Part shown: positions 34,701 through 45,644 of the stretch, piece after piece
How positions within the stretch are numbered: position 1 is the stretch's first letter
Layout: the number at the start of each line of letters is the position of its first letter
Source: Polytrichum commune
Taxonomy: Eukaryota > Streptophyta > Polytrichopsida > Polytrichales > Polytrichaceae
Assembly: GCA_950295325.1 (NCBI GenBank)
Contig: OX485809.1
Span: 35,283,081 to 35,347,080, forward strand
Direction of reading: 5' to 3'
DNA: 64,000 nucleotides
Made by a program: the position numbers and the translations under genes
Notes under the pieces: model-generated
Databases searched by the model: none
Seen by the model: only the letters and a program-made list of their open reading frames with translations
What the model was told of the DNA's origin: nothing

Positions 34701-35424
34701 TGTGCCAGGGATGGTATGGCACGGGTTTTGGCTATGGAGTTTGGGTTGGAGTTCTGATGGCCTCCGGTTATAAAGTGGTTTCTGTGCGTGCCCAAGCATG
34801 GAAAAGTGCCATGGGAATATCTGGCAGAGAGTACACCAAGGTTAGTCAAAGTGCTTCTTTAACTTTTCGACATCAAATTAGAGGAAACTGCATTTTCCCC
34901 TTTCATGTGTCCTGCCACTCAAAATCGTTTGTTGTAGTTGGGGTTAATTCATTTCAGTTCCCTCTGAACTCTAATCTGCAGTGGAAGGTGGATTCACAAT
35001 GATCACAAAGTTTATCAGCTATTGGTGCTACCATTTGATCAAAACACGAGATAGATTCCATTGAGCAAAAAAAAAACTGAAATAAGGTAACAGTACTGTT
35101 ATTTATTGAGGCAAGTTGATCCGCAGTATAAAGAGAGGTATGTAAGACTGACATGTTCACTGTTGCTCTTCAGGACGATAGTAGAGCTGTGGCCATGTCT
35201 CTTTTTCCAGATCTATCACCACAGCTAAAGCGCAAAAAAGATCACGGTAAATATACTCCACTTTTCATTTGATGTCAAGAACAACTACTAATATTGCTTT
35301 ATGAATTAGTGGATTTGGGAAAAATTATGATTGAAATTTCTTTGAATGATGTGCAGGGCGAGCAGATGCACTTCTTATTGCAGCATTTGGGCGGGGAATG
35401 CTACCCACAACAGATATATCTTAG
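31701..35424 (+). CDS. MOC1: Holliday junction resolvase MOC1, chloroplast-type
   Basis: Eight exons: 31701-31907, 32024-32266, 33318-33419, 34263-34368, 34496-34548, 34709-34840, 35174-35246, 35357-35424 (984 nt, 327 aa), all GT-AG with matching phases. MOC1 is the RuvC-like nuclease that resolves recombination intermediates in chloroplast nucleoids so DNA is shared evenly at division. Signature blocks: [17 protein letters not shown] (D164), basic [34 protein letters not shown] (E226), [53 protein letters not shown] (D309). The first ~70 residues look like a transit peptide; exon 2 is an unusual Ser/Asp/Glu-rich linker ([18 protein letters not shown]). The start at 31701 (ATGGCC) has better context than the in-frame ATG at 31659. 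The exon 2-3 join is the least sure: a tempting acceptor at 33264 gives the wrong phase, while 33317 restores it. Intron 2 holds a SINE-like element and telomere-type repeats. Confidence 0.93.
32517..32556 (+). repeat. Interstitial telomere-type (TTTAGGG) run
   Basis: About five TTTAGGG/TTTTAGGG units in the second MOC1 intron. TTTAGGG is the plant telomere unit. Confidence 0.85.
32692..33068 (-). repeat. 5S-rRNA-related SINE-like element in MOC1 intron 2, near complete
   Basis: Reading the minus strand: a 5S-like head (33066-32967; GGGATC at its start, GGAGGCTTAA-like middle, GGATGGGTGACC at the box C side, ending in GGTGCACCC), a unique body of about 260 bp shared with 19677-19870 and 3711-3840, and a (TTTC)n tail (32692-32704). 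Possible 12-bp target duplication TACTACGTGTAA (32680-32691) and TACTACATTTAA (33069-33080), two mismatches. A simple tail and target duplication fit a SINE. The head resembles 5S rather than tRNA. It is antisense to MOC1. Confidence 0.78.
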
Positions 35425-37156
35425 ATGTAGAAACACTCAGTAACGCAAGTCTTTTTTGCCACATTTAGAGCTGGCAACTCTGTCAATAATGCACTGTGCT
35501 GCCCAAGAAGCATTGGAGCCTATCACACATTTTTTCTCCAATGCTGACCTGGTATATCAAGTCAGCAGTGCTTGCCTTTTGGGCTAAGTTTAGTATCTAG
35601 CAAGACCATTCATGTATGCAAGAGAAGCTGCAATGTTAAAATCTTCTTGGCGTTGGCTTTTTGGCCTCCTGTCTCCAAAAAGAAGAGTAAATTGCAGAAT
35701 GGAATGGTGATATGTTGACATGCTTGCCTTCAACCCTTCTTATAATGCTGAATGCAGGAACTTGAATGTGATGTTTAGGAAGAAAAGTGCAGTATAGGCT
35801 ATTAGAGTTGTCATTGATATACCGTGGAGGGTGCTCTATTTCATCTTTATTTGTGCTGAATTGTAGTTTCCATGCGGGATACAAGTTGTCTTAGTGAATG
35901 TGAGCATGACATGTGGCAAAATTGAAAGAAGAATGGACTCCTGTCGGAATAGAGAGCTCTATGATATACAGTTTAGGTACATATCGCCACGGGATTTCAT
36001 AATCAAAACAACTAATGAACAACAAATCATTAGTTTCCACAAAGGGCACACTTTGCTGCATGTGTTGAGGTTGATGATTAATAAATGTAGGGTGTGCTTT
36101 AATGTTAAGCTGACATAAGACGAACTCTCTTTGACCCTTAACTTCCTGAAGCGTATTGTGGTTTCATTAGATCGTCTAAATAGTAAGCTTTCTAAAGATC
36201 AATTTTTATTGTACCTAAAAGAAAAGTTATTGCTAGTGAATTCAAGATCATGTCAGTATGGTTATAATAGTTGATAATTTTTATAAATTGTTTATAATCA
36301 ATTTAGAATCATTCAACTCAAAGAAATTTTGATAAATATACGTAATAAAATTTTAGTGCAAAATTTCAAGATTATATTAAGAATAGATATACACTTTGAG
36401 GTAAGAAAAAGAGTCCATAAGAAATTTTCAATTTTCAATTAAAATAATATGAAGTCACTTTACATAATAATGCATCAACAAAGGGAAAACATATTTTTTA
36501 AATTTAAAAATTTCTTGTCATCAATCATCTTTTATATTGGAATGGGATCAATGCCATTGCCAAGCAAATTTCATGAGGAACCCAATGATACCTATTGTGA
36601 CCTTCCTAGCACCTTTTTTTAAGATGAATTTGCCTTCAAGAGTCATTCATAAGCTGAAAAATGGCCTCAAGAAGTTAGCAATTAACATGCAATATGTGTC
36701 AGCGAAAATGTCCAAAATAGTCACTGGAGTGGCTCCTCATCAGACCTGTCTTTTGAAAGCAAAGCCTAGTAAACACAAGTGTCTTCAATGATTCTTCATT
36801 CTATATGGTTAAACGGATTTGTATTACATAACAACCTGCACCAAGGCAAAAGCTTCTGAAAATATTGAACTTGCAGATATTTGTCTGTTTGTTTTGTCAC
36901 GAGCTCTAAATATTATACATGGTTTTTGTAAGCATACATAATGCGTCCATTGCTGCAGAGTCCGATATCTATGAGAACTCTTTATCAACCTTTTAGCTGT
37001 CATTTCATACTACTGCTGTAGTTGTGAGACAATCGAGGTGTGTGTAGAACATGAGAATCGTCCTTAATGAGAAATCTCCAAGATTAACACATTGGACTTA
37101 TTCAAGGATATAGAAGGGCTAGTTCTATGGAGAGGTCTGAAAATTCTCAGTGAAAA
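35425..37156. other. MOC1 3' flank and intergenic DNA
   Basis: Small frames at 35894-36118 and 36537-36791 (84 aa, Lys-rich) have no recognisable family. No gene called. Confidence 0.4.
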
Positions 37157-37530
37157 TTGTTTGGATATGAAAAGGTAGATTTGAATACCTACCTTACAGA
37201 CACCACTGAACATTACATGTGTCTCTTTGCTAATGGTACATGTCTCTCTAGATCAAACAATGGTTTCTCGCTAGCACTTCCCTACACAGGTAAGCTTACA
37301 AAAATGACTAGACTCTGGGTTCTCGATTGCACGGCTTATGCTTACATCAGAATGGTTGATCGCAATGGAAAGCTCGCCCCCACCTCCAAGGTGTGCATGT
37401 TGACAAGACATGACTTCAACATCAAGGACTGTAGATTATACGATGCAGACAAGTGAATGATTTTTGTTTGCAAAGATGTGAAGTTCAATGAAATGAAATG
37501 GCCATGACCAGATTGAAGGGATATGCTACA
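37157..37530 (+). pseudogene. Ty1/copia polyprotein scrap
   Basis: The frame at 37157-37456 and its continuation past a TGA read LWVLDCTAYAYIRMVDRNGKL, then PTSKVC, then DCRLYDADK-stop-MIFVCKDVKFNEM. This is the segment after the copia integrase core (GC-AY-----R-KL-PKS--C-F-GY----YRLYD---KKI--SRDV-F-E). Very short, with stops on both sides and no LTR nearby. Confidence 0.7.
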
Positions 37531-37805
37531 CCCAAGCAAGAAGAAACCCCAACCATCATTTGCTTGCTGCTTTGACTAGCCAACACGACTGACGAGCCAG
37601 CCGAAGGTGCTACCACATCAATGGACCTCCTAAATGTCGACTCACCCGACATGAACCAAGACGATGATCCACCTCTCAACGACGTACTTTCACAAAGTAT
37701 TCATACGAATTTAAACTAATTAAGTGTGATTGAATATAATTAAGTATAATTAATTTTGATTAATCCTAATTAAGACCAATTAAATCAAAAAGTATGCTTA
37801 CAAAA

Positions 37806-37898
37806 TTAATCAAGCCTAATCAATGATAAAATAGACTTACTGGAATTAATCATGATTAATTCCAATAAGTATATTTTATCATTAATTAGGCTTAATTA
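37806..37898. repeat. ~93-bp palindrome
   Basis: Arms of about 44 bp (TTAATCAAGCCTAAT...GGAATTAAT) are inverted around a central CATG at 37851-37854, with few mismatches. The surroundings (37700-37800) repeat AATTAA-type words. It could be a foldback MITE remnant. Confidence 0.8.
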
Positions 37899-38352
37899 TC
37901 CTCCGGCATATAAAAAAACCATCAATTCATTAAGCCATGCAAAACTTCTTGTGCATATTATTCATGCATGTACCAAAAAATCACATTTTTTATTGGAAGG
38001 AATATGCAAATTTGGAAGTATGTTCGAAATGTGGCATTTTGCGATATTGTCGCAGTCGAGGCAAAGCTCGTGTGCCACACAAGGTACACTTTAATATCTT
38101 GTTTGTTGGTCGCAATTTTATGAGGGTTTGTATTTTCTCAATATAATTGAACGACTCACAGCAAGGATTGTGATATGTAGTCTGTGAGGATCATCAATTG
38201 ATAAGCATATTACAATTGTGAGAATTGTAAGCATATTTCGAGGGTGAGCAATTCCTCATTTACAAAGTGTTTTGTTGTGAAAGCTAGGAATTTTACATAT
38301 TTGTATACATAGACTATAATATTTGAAATTATCCTTGTTAAAAAAAATTTCT

Positions 38353-39530
38353 TACAGTATGGCAGGTCAAAGAAAAACGCGACAAAGTCAAGGTATCAGT
38401 GGTTGGGGTGTTAGGAAATCTATTCCGGTAATGAGATCACCTATACGACCTCCATTAAGTAATTTAAATTCCAACACACAAGTGCTAAGAGAAAGGTTTA
38501 ACCCAATACCTATAAGTGTACATGCAAAGGTTAGTAGCGATGCTACTACCTGAGCAGGTTCGTCAGAACAGTATGAAGAAGACAATTATGATGATGTGGA
38601 AAGTGAGTCTAGTTCTCCGCCAAATACTCTGAATACAGAGACGTTGCTATATTATATTCGTAGTAAGGAGGGCAAACTACTGCAAAGGGTCATCTCAAAA
38701 CCAAAATCAAACTTAAAACCTTACAGAAGAAATGAACAAAATATAAATAATTTTGGATTTCCAGCCGGTGAAAATAATATAGCCTTTTGTTCTCGAGTAA
38801 AGAGATTAGTGCATCAATACCTGAGAGCTGTACATGATAAATGAACTTATCTGAAAAAAATTCAACTTGTTCTAGTATTATGGGGAAAATGAGAACGCAA
38901 TTTCCTGAACAATGGAATGATATTTGTCTATATGCTATGATAAGTAGCATGCTACATCAAAAAATGTGTAAATTAAGAAAGCTCGCCATCAATGGAGATA
39001 AATTTTTTTGATATATCTTTGTGATTATTGAATTTTATGTTTTTTATTATTGCTTAACAATATGAGATATTAATGAAATGGTTTTTATTCAGGTGAAAGG
39101 CCACCTAATTGTACTGCAACAAGTTGGACGTACTTTGTTCGAGAAGCTAAAGAACGTGTTCGAAATTCAACTTGGAACGAACAGCAACGAAAAACCTCTC
39201 AAACTTATTCAAGTCTTAGGTCTAGATTTGGAAGCGACGGTGCAAGATATTTTGCTCAAAAATTTGTAAATTTATTAAATCCAGAAATTATTTTTCATAT
39301 TTTTTTTGAATAATTTGCTAATTAATTTAATTAATTTGAGTGGCGTTGTTTCTTACCAGGAAGAAATGTTTGGCGTTCAACCGACTATGGAGCAAATCAT
39401 CAAAGCCGAATTGGTTGGCTTGAAGGAGTTTTTTGATACATTTGATGCAAGTTAATTAATATATGAAGAAGCAGATGAAAATTATAGAAATGTAAATTCT
39501 AGTTTGGAAAGCTGGTAATGAATTTTCATT
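38353..39530 (+). pseudogene. Decayed ORFs, probably of a transposon; family not recognised
   Basis: A frame starting MAGQRKTRQSQG at 38353 stays open to 38844 except for a single TGA at 38551-38553; it is basic at first and then Ser/Asp/Glu-rich. Further right, shifted frames around 39090-39270 read PNCTATSWTYFVREAKERV and SSLRSRFGSDGARYFAQK, and 39360-39420 reads EEMFGVQPTMEQIIKAEL. The style (basic N-terminus, Trp/Arg-rich short blocks, loss by shifts) is that of a plant transposon protein, perhaps an En/Spm accessory protein, but I cannot name it. Confidence 0.35.
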
Positions 39531-41270
39531 TTAAAAGTTATATTTGGAAAAAAATTGTGAGGATATTGAGTTTGTGTTTGATGACCCAAATGAGAATGAA
39601 ACTGTGAGGTAGGTTTTATTTTCAGATTTTGAGCTTCTCAAAAGATCTAGCAATTGATTCTTGACAAATTGAAGTTAGCAAGTTGTTGTTTTTACTTCTT
39701 GTTTTTTTTGTTCTTGCAAGTCTTGTGTGACATGCATTGATTGGTTGCTCGATTCCCAAGTCACAAGTTTTTGTGGTTTATTGAAAGATTCAATTTCAAG
39801 AAATTCTTTCCCCCTTGATTTTCTGAAGCGTGGAACGAATATAAATTCTTAGAAATATCTTGCATCAAAAGTAGAGGAAGTCTCAAAACATATTCTTGAA
39901 ATTTTCTACCTATCAATCGTGAAAAGGACGTGCATGGAGGTGTCAGCTTTAAAGTTAGTATTAGAGTATGCACATAGGATGTTGAAAATTTTCGTGCACA
40001 ACAAGGTCTATCATGAAGTACATGAGACATTGTAAGGAGAGGTTGGTAATTTTGCATCCAACCTAAGTCAAACCAGTTAATATCACTAAAAATGTACCTC
40101 AATTAATTGGTTGTTGTCATTGAGATGGGCACTTGTTACTTAAATGAGTTAAAGTTCTTGAAGAGGGATATGAGGCTCTTGCTAGAGCAAGAAAATGTGA
40201 AACCAACGGCAATCATGGACTTCGCAATAATGTTGGTGGAAGGGTGCAACCAACACCTCATGTATTGTTAGATCAATGCCTCACAAATTTATGTCATGAT
40301 GATGTTGTAATTACCAAGTTTCAATGTGGAAGTGTTGGATTCTAATCCTTTTATGTAATGGCATGATGATGTGGCTCTCCTTCATTTTTAGTTGGAGTGT
40401 TACTTGAGAAAAAAATCTCATACAAAGGTTATTTCTACTTGAAACAGATGCTTTCTTGTTTGCTCCAAGTAATTATACTATGTCATGTTGTTGTCATTAC
40501 CAGATATTCAAAATTGATGAATATACACTCTTGATACTAATTAACAAACACCATCTTATTCAGGTACAACATGGTGTGGTTGCAAGCGATTCTTTTCACA
40601 TCGTTTGGTGATGATAATGAGGATTTGTCTGCAAGCAGTAGACTAGGAGAGATGGTCAAGGAAGATAATGCAAGGGCGCAAAATGGAGGCTTGGCTCAAT
40701 TGTTTTTTGAACATGACATCTTTACAAAGATGGCATTCAAACTGGAGATCTACCAGAATAGGTGTCAATTTTTCTGAATAAGCTACTAAAATTGGATTGA
40801 ACTGGTTTTTGATGATTTTGGGAAGACGGCCTTTGAGGTTAAGGCCCACAATTGCATGACAATATAATTATCTTGTTGCATTTCTGTATGAGACTCTGTC
40901 TATATCTGTAAGTTTTATGCCCTTGTAAAGGTTGTGAATAAGAGACAAGTCTCTGAATTCTTTAGTTTATTGTGTTGTGCATATTTATGTATGATGGTGC
41001 AAATGCTTCATTTTTGGACACTCCAGAAACTGGGGAGACTGGTGTACAAACAAGCAGCAATGTCACAATGACATGACTTTTTGCTACCAGCTGTGTGTAC
41101 AATTCTTCGCTGGAGGCTTCCAACTTCAAGCGTTGTGAGTCGCATTCCTCGCATTCCTCTCATAACACAGTCCAATACTTTTTAGTGTTGACGTGATGGG
41201 GATCGCCATGGCAGGGTCTTCTTGGTCGATGAATCTCGTGGTGGTCTTGGTAGAGCTTAAGCATAGGATG
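39531..41270. other. Intergenic, no gene seen
   Basis: A 68-codon frame at 40571-40777 and a 113-codon minus frame at 39761-40102 have no recognised family. Confidence 0.4.
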
Positions 41271-41575
41271 GGGGTTTAGAACTTGTTAAATTGAAGTGAA
41301 ATCGGAACGAGATTATGTCCTCCACTATCGCCAAAGTTTCTTTAGGGTGAAGCACACATTGCAAGCATAGAATGGGGGTTTAGAACCTTGTTAAATTGAA
41401 GTGAAATTGGGACAAGATTATGCCCTCTGTTTTTGCCAAACTTTCTTAGGGTGAAGCACACATTGCAAGCATAGGATGGGGATTTAGAACCTTGCAAATT
41501 TAAGTAAAATCGGGACGAGATTATGCCCTCTGCTGTCGCCAAAGTTTCTTAGGGTGAAACACACATTGCAAACAC
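41271..41575 (+). repeat. ~100-bp tandem repeat, three units
   Basis: GCATAG(G/A)ATGGGG starts at 41271, 41365 and 41469. Each unit continues with TTTAGAACCTTG, AAGTGAAAT-GGGAC-AGATTATG, CCCTCTG, and TTCTTAGGGTGAAGCACACATTGCAA. Confidence 0.9.
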
Positions 41576-43257
41576 GGGCCGCTCATTCACAAGAAATGCC
41601 ATTTAAGTGAATAGATTGAATTTTCTCTCTTCTCCATGGAGTTTATGTTAAATGATGGCTATTAGTTGGTTGGGCCTCGGCTTTTAGACTAGGCCCTCCC
41701 AATTGGCCATTATCTATATATAACGAAGCTTGTGGTGGTGAGGGAAACAAATGATACTTGGCAAAAACACACTTCATTTTTGACATTTTTTTTTGACCGA
41801 GAAGTGACAATTAGGAGGGGTTAAGTGACAACCTCATTGATGATTTGCCCACTTATAATTGACGATGAGATGTTTCTAGAAAGTAGAGCCCAACTTAGAG
41901 ATAGCATGCATGGAGGTCACCGCTGGTAGCTTATCTGGAAGTCTTGGACTTCATTGAGAATCTTGAACTTCTCTTATTTTTCGGTTTGGTTCTAGGACCT
42001 CTCAACATGGACATTGGATTAAAAAAAATTGCTCGAGCTTAGTTTGTGTGCATAGCTAGGGAAAGTTGAGTGAGTTGAAACCTATATAAAAATCTTATAG
42101 GCAATACGTACCATGAAATTTATCCTTCAAGAGTGTACCATATGTCGTACTTAAATATCTACACTAGTATATGCAATTAGCTTGGCCCATGTTGATTTAT
42201 CAACATTCCACACTAACAAAATACATCAAATATTCTTTACTATGGTTGCCATACATTTGAATAAACAAAATCATAAGCTTTTGTGATTTGGTTTTCACCT
42301 ACAATAAGTTGTATAGATACAGAGGCAACCTATTTGCAAAGGCAACCTAATTGCACATACCAATGCACACTATTAGGTATGTGTGTCTTATGTGATCTAC
42401 ATATAAAATTTGAATTTTCAGTTCAAAATTGTTTGTTTTTAATTTTAATTTTAATTTTTTATGGTCAATAGTTTGGACCACAACATTGAGCTTTTTTCTT
42501 TGAAAAAAAAAATTGGGACAAATTCATGGGTGCAAAGTATTTACAACCCGTAGCATTAACATCATAGGTCCACATTAAATTGTAGGTTACAATATTTCTA
42601 TTTCATTGACAATAATGCTAGGGTTGCACATTGTATTTATGTGGGATGGTGTGTAATGTGGGCAAAACTATAGGTTGTCCATGGTAAGTCAATCTATCCA
42701 TTTGCCCACACTAGTTCCCATATTAAATGCACACATCATATTCTTCAAACCTTACCTATTCATAAGTCATGTGCACAAGCTAGAGCTAGAGAAAATAGAT
42801 GGGAGGGCATGGTTGAGAGGGAATTGTAATAAGAAAAAGAAAAAAAAACATATATCCAACTAATTCATTAGCATGGGTGCACTTGATCAGGATGGTGCAG
42901 GGATGATCTTAGTTACTGAGACATCTACTATATTAATTCATATACATGGGTGCAATGGGCCAAGATGGCATGGGCCCAACTAGTCCAATACATACACTCC
43001 TGCCACACACTCCTCCCATAGGTACATGACCATCTTGAGTTTCAAACAATCAACACTGAAATCTGGTGGATTGAATATCATATTTATTTGTCAACTTTGT
43101 GACATTCTAAGTTTCCACTGAGAGAAAGTGTCATATTTGTGACAATATTGTGCTCAATAAGTTGACATTAACATAGTCAAAACACAATAGTGAATTCCAT
43201 TGTCATTCTCAAAACTTGAGAGCTTTCTCTTTCTTCAACGCAATTTTCTTTGTATTG

Positions 43258-43260
<3 letters not shown>
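41576..43260. other. Intergenic, no gene seen
   Basis: AT-rich with short frames only. Confidence 0.4.
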
Positions 43261-43298
<38 letters not shown>

Positions 43299-43299
43299 G
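43261..43299 (+). repeat. (CT)n microsatellite
   Basis: About 19 CT units. Confidence 0.97.
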
Positions 43300-45644
43300 T
43301 TCTTGATCAAGGCTATGATATTAAACACTTTGTGATTATAAACTTTCACATTAGTCAACTAAAAATTGTTTTCTTTACAAATATATGACAATACAAGCAA
43401 GAGATCCTACATATACATACATGGAAAATGGTCATACTTTCCATACCAGATATGTAACGAGGATGTAGATGAAAGAGGTATAGTAACCCATGGTAAAAAA
43501 CAGGGTTTGGAAGAACTTACCATAGGTAAGAACTCCAATATAAACCCCTAACCCTAAAAGAAGCCTCTTTTTCTTACCATTCATGCAAGCACAAGGTGAG
43601 GTGACTTTGTGCATACTCACTAGAATAGTTGATACGTGTGGAAAGTGAGAGGAACAAGGACGAATCACCAAGAGGAGTATTCTACTTGGAGTAACTTAGT
43701 CATGGCCAAGGATCAGGTTTGAACACCCATATGTCATTTGGCAATGAGTGTTATAATTTGAAATACTGCAATGCTTTTGATGGTGTTTATATATGTGCGA
43801 CATGGATAACAATTGGGTCATGCTGTTATTTACCTCGTGTACGTAACTAATCCTCAAATGTTTGTTGGTTGGTTGCATGGGCACAGGTGAGGCAGGCCCT
43901 TCACACTCTCAATACGAGGATGTATTGTGATTATGACATTTTAAGCATTTCTATGGGTTGATGTTACTAGGGACTTTTCCTTTGTAAGCACTCCATACAT
44001 GGGGTGGAGTAGATATATGTACTTTGTAGTGAAGCAAGAAGATAGGTGATTAAACCTCAAAGGTATGGAGCAGTCAAACTTAAACATTTGTTGTTGGTTA
44101 CCATGTTATTACGGAAACCCTAAGTAAGGTACATAGTCTTGCAAAGCAAAGTGAGTTATAACACAAAAGATCCAGGTTATACAACACATAGATGAGCATG
44201 ATTGCAAACAACTACACTATGCAAAATGCTATTGTGTTACCAAGTAGGACGATGCCAAGAGAATAGAAAGAGTCTTGTGGAAATTCCCACCCACCCACCC
44301 TTGTATTGCAATGAAGAAGTTATTGAAGGATTTGACCTCTGAAAAGAGGAAGTTCAAACTTTGTAAAAGTTTTGAAAAGTCAGCTCTCTCAAGAAGTGAA
44401 TAAATGCTCAAATAATATTATTCAATTGAGTTTGTACGCTAGGTGAGGCCAGGAATAAGTTTCTATTTGAAATTATGCTCTATTTATTCTCACATCAAAA
44501 CACTGCATTGGCGGATTCAAGTTGAAAAACTTGGGTGGAGCAATGTACTGATATTACTAGAATGGAACGGCTGATAGCAGCTGAATGATGCTATGCATGC
44601 TTCTTTTTCCTCTTGTGGTACAATCGTACACGTCATTTGGTCAGAAATATGGCTTCTTTAGAACAAAGAAGAATATCTTGAGACTCGTCTTTCACCTCAT
44701 CTGGTGCTGTATTCAATGGGGAAGTGATCCTCATTCATTCTTGAAGTCTGGATCAGCACACTCATCACTGGATTGATACCAGCTAGCAAGCCCTTCAGGC
44801 GATCACCAATGTGATCAAAACTTCACATGTGATCAAGAATGCAGTGCAGGATATAAGCCACACCCGTATGAACCACCATACCATATCTTGATCAATCCAT
44901 CTCCGTTATGCTAAGTTGATGAATTATCCGTTGCTGAAGATACACATGACAATGAGTGTGTACAAAATGAAATGGCCAAATGGAATCGACATACAGATTC
45001 CATGTCCACTCACCATAAAGTCAGTGAACACTGTTGTTGCTTACGGTATGGATGTGTAGATAGCCTCGAATGTGTGAGGACTTTTACTGGGTTTCGGAGC
45101 AAAACTGTTGACCTTGTGTCATACTACACAGAGCACCTGTACATGGTTGGACATCTCCATTAAATTATGTAGGCCTCATCAATTTAATTTCTAAGCCAAA
45201 ACTTGTATACCTGTGATCTTTTATGTCAGACCTTCAATCTTTCTGCGAGCTGCAACGATCGAGTTATGTGTGATGTATGTCCACTTCTGCAGACCTATAT
45301 ATCACTTAGAAAGTACAGAATTGGAAGGGCCCAACCATAAACTGCAAGGAATCACTTACATTTTGTTATCCATCGTCGACACATTTCCCATGTACTTCCG
45401 GAGTTCTGTTTGGGGCGCAATGATCTGAGTCCACTTGGTTTTACAAAAGACCATCCAGAATCCATGTCGTGATGATATGCATCACTTACGCAGAGTTCAA
45501 CCTTGATGTTGAGCCCAGACTGTCGAAGCAGACTAAATTCATGGAGTTCGAGAAGCTTTTGAATGATGCGGGGATGGTTGCGCTGGTGCTTTGTGTCTTC
45601 TCACCACCTCGATCTGTCAATGGAATCAAGCGACAAACACAATT
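43300..45644. other. Intergenic, 3' of the kinase gene
   Basis: Many short frames, none recognised. The frame 45469-45711 on the plus strand overlaps the kinase end and is likely a shadow. Confidence 0.4.
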
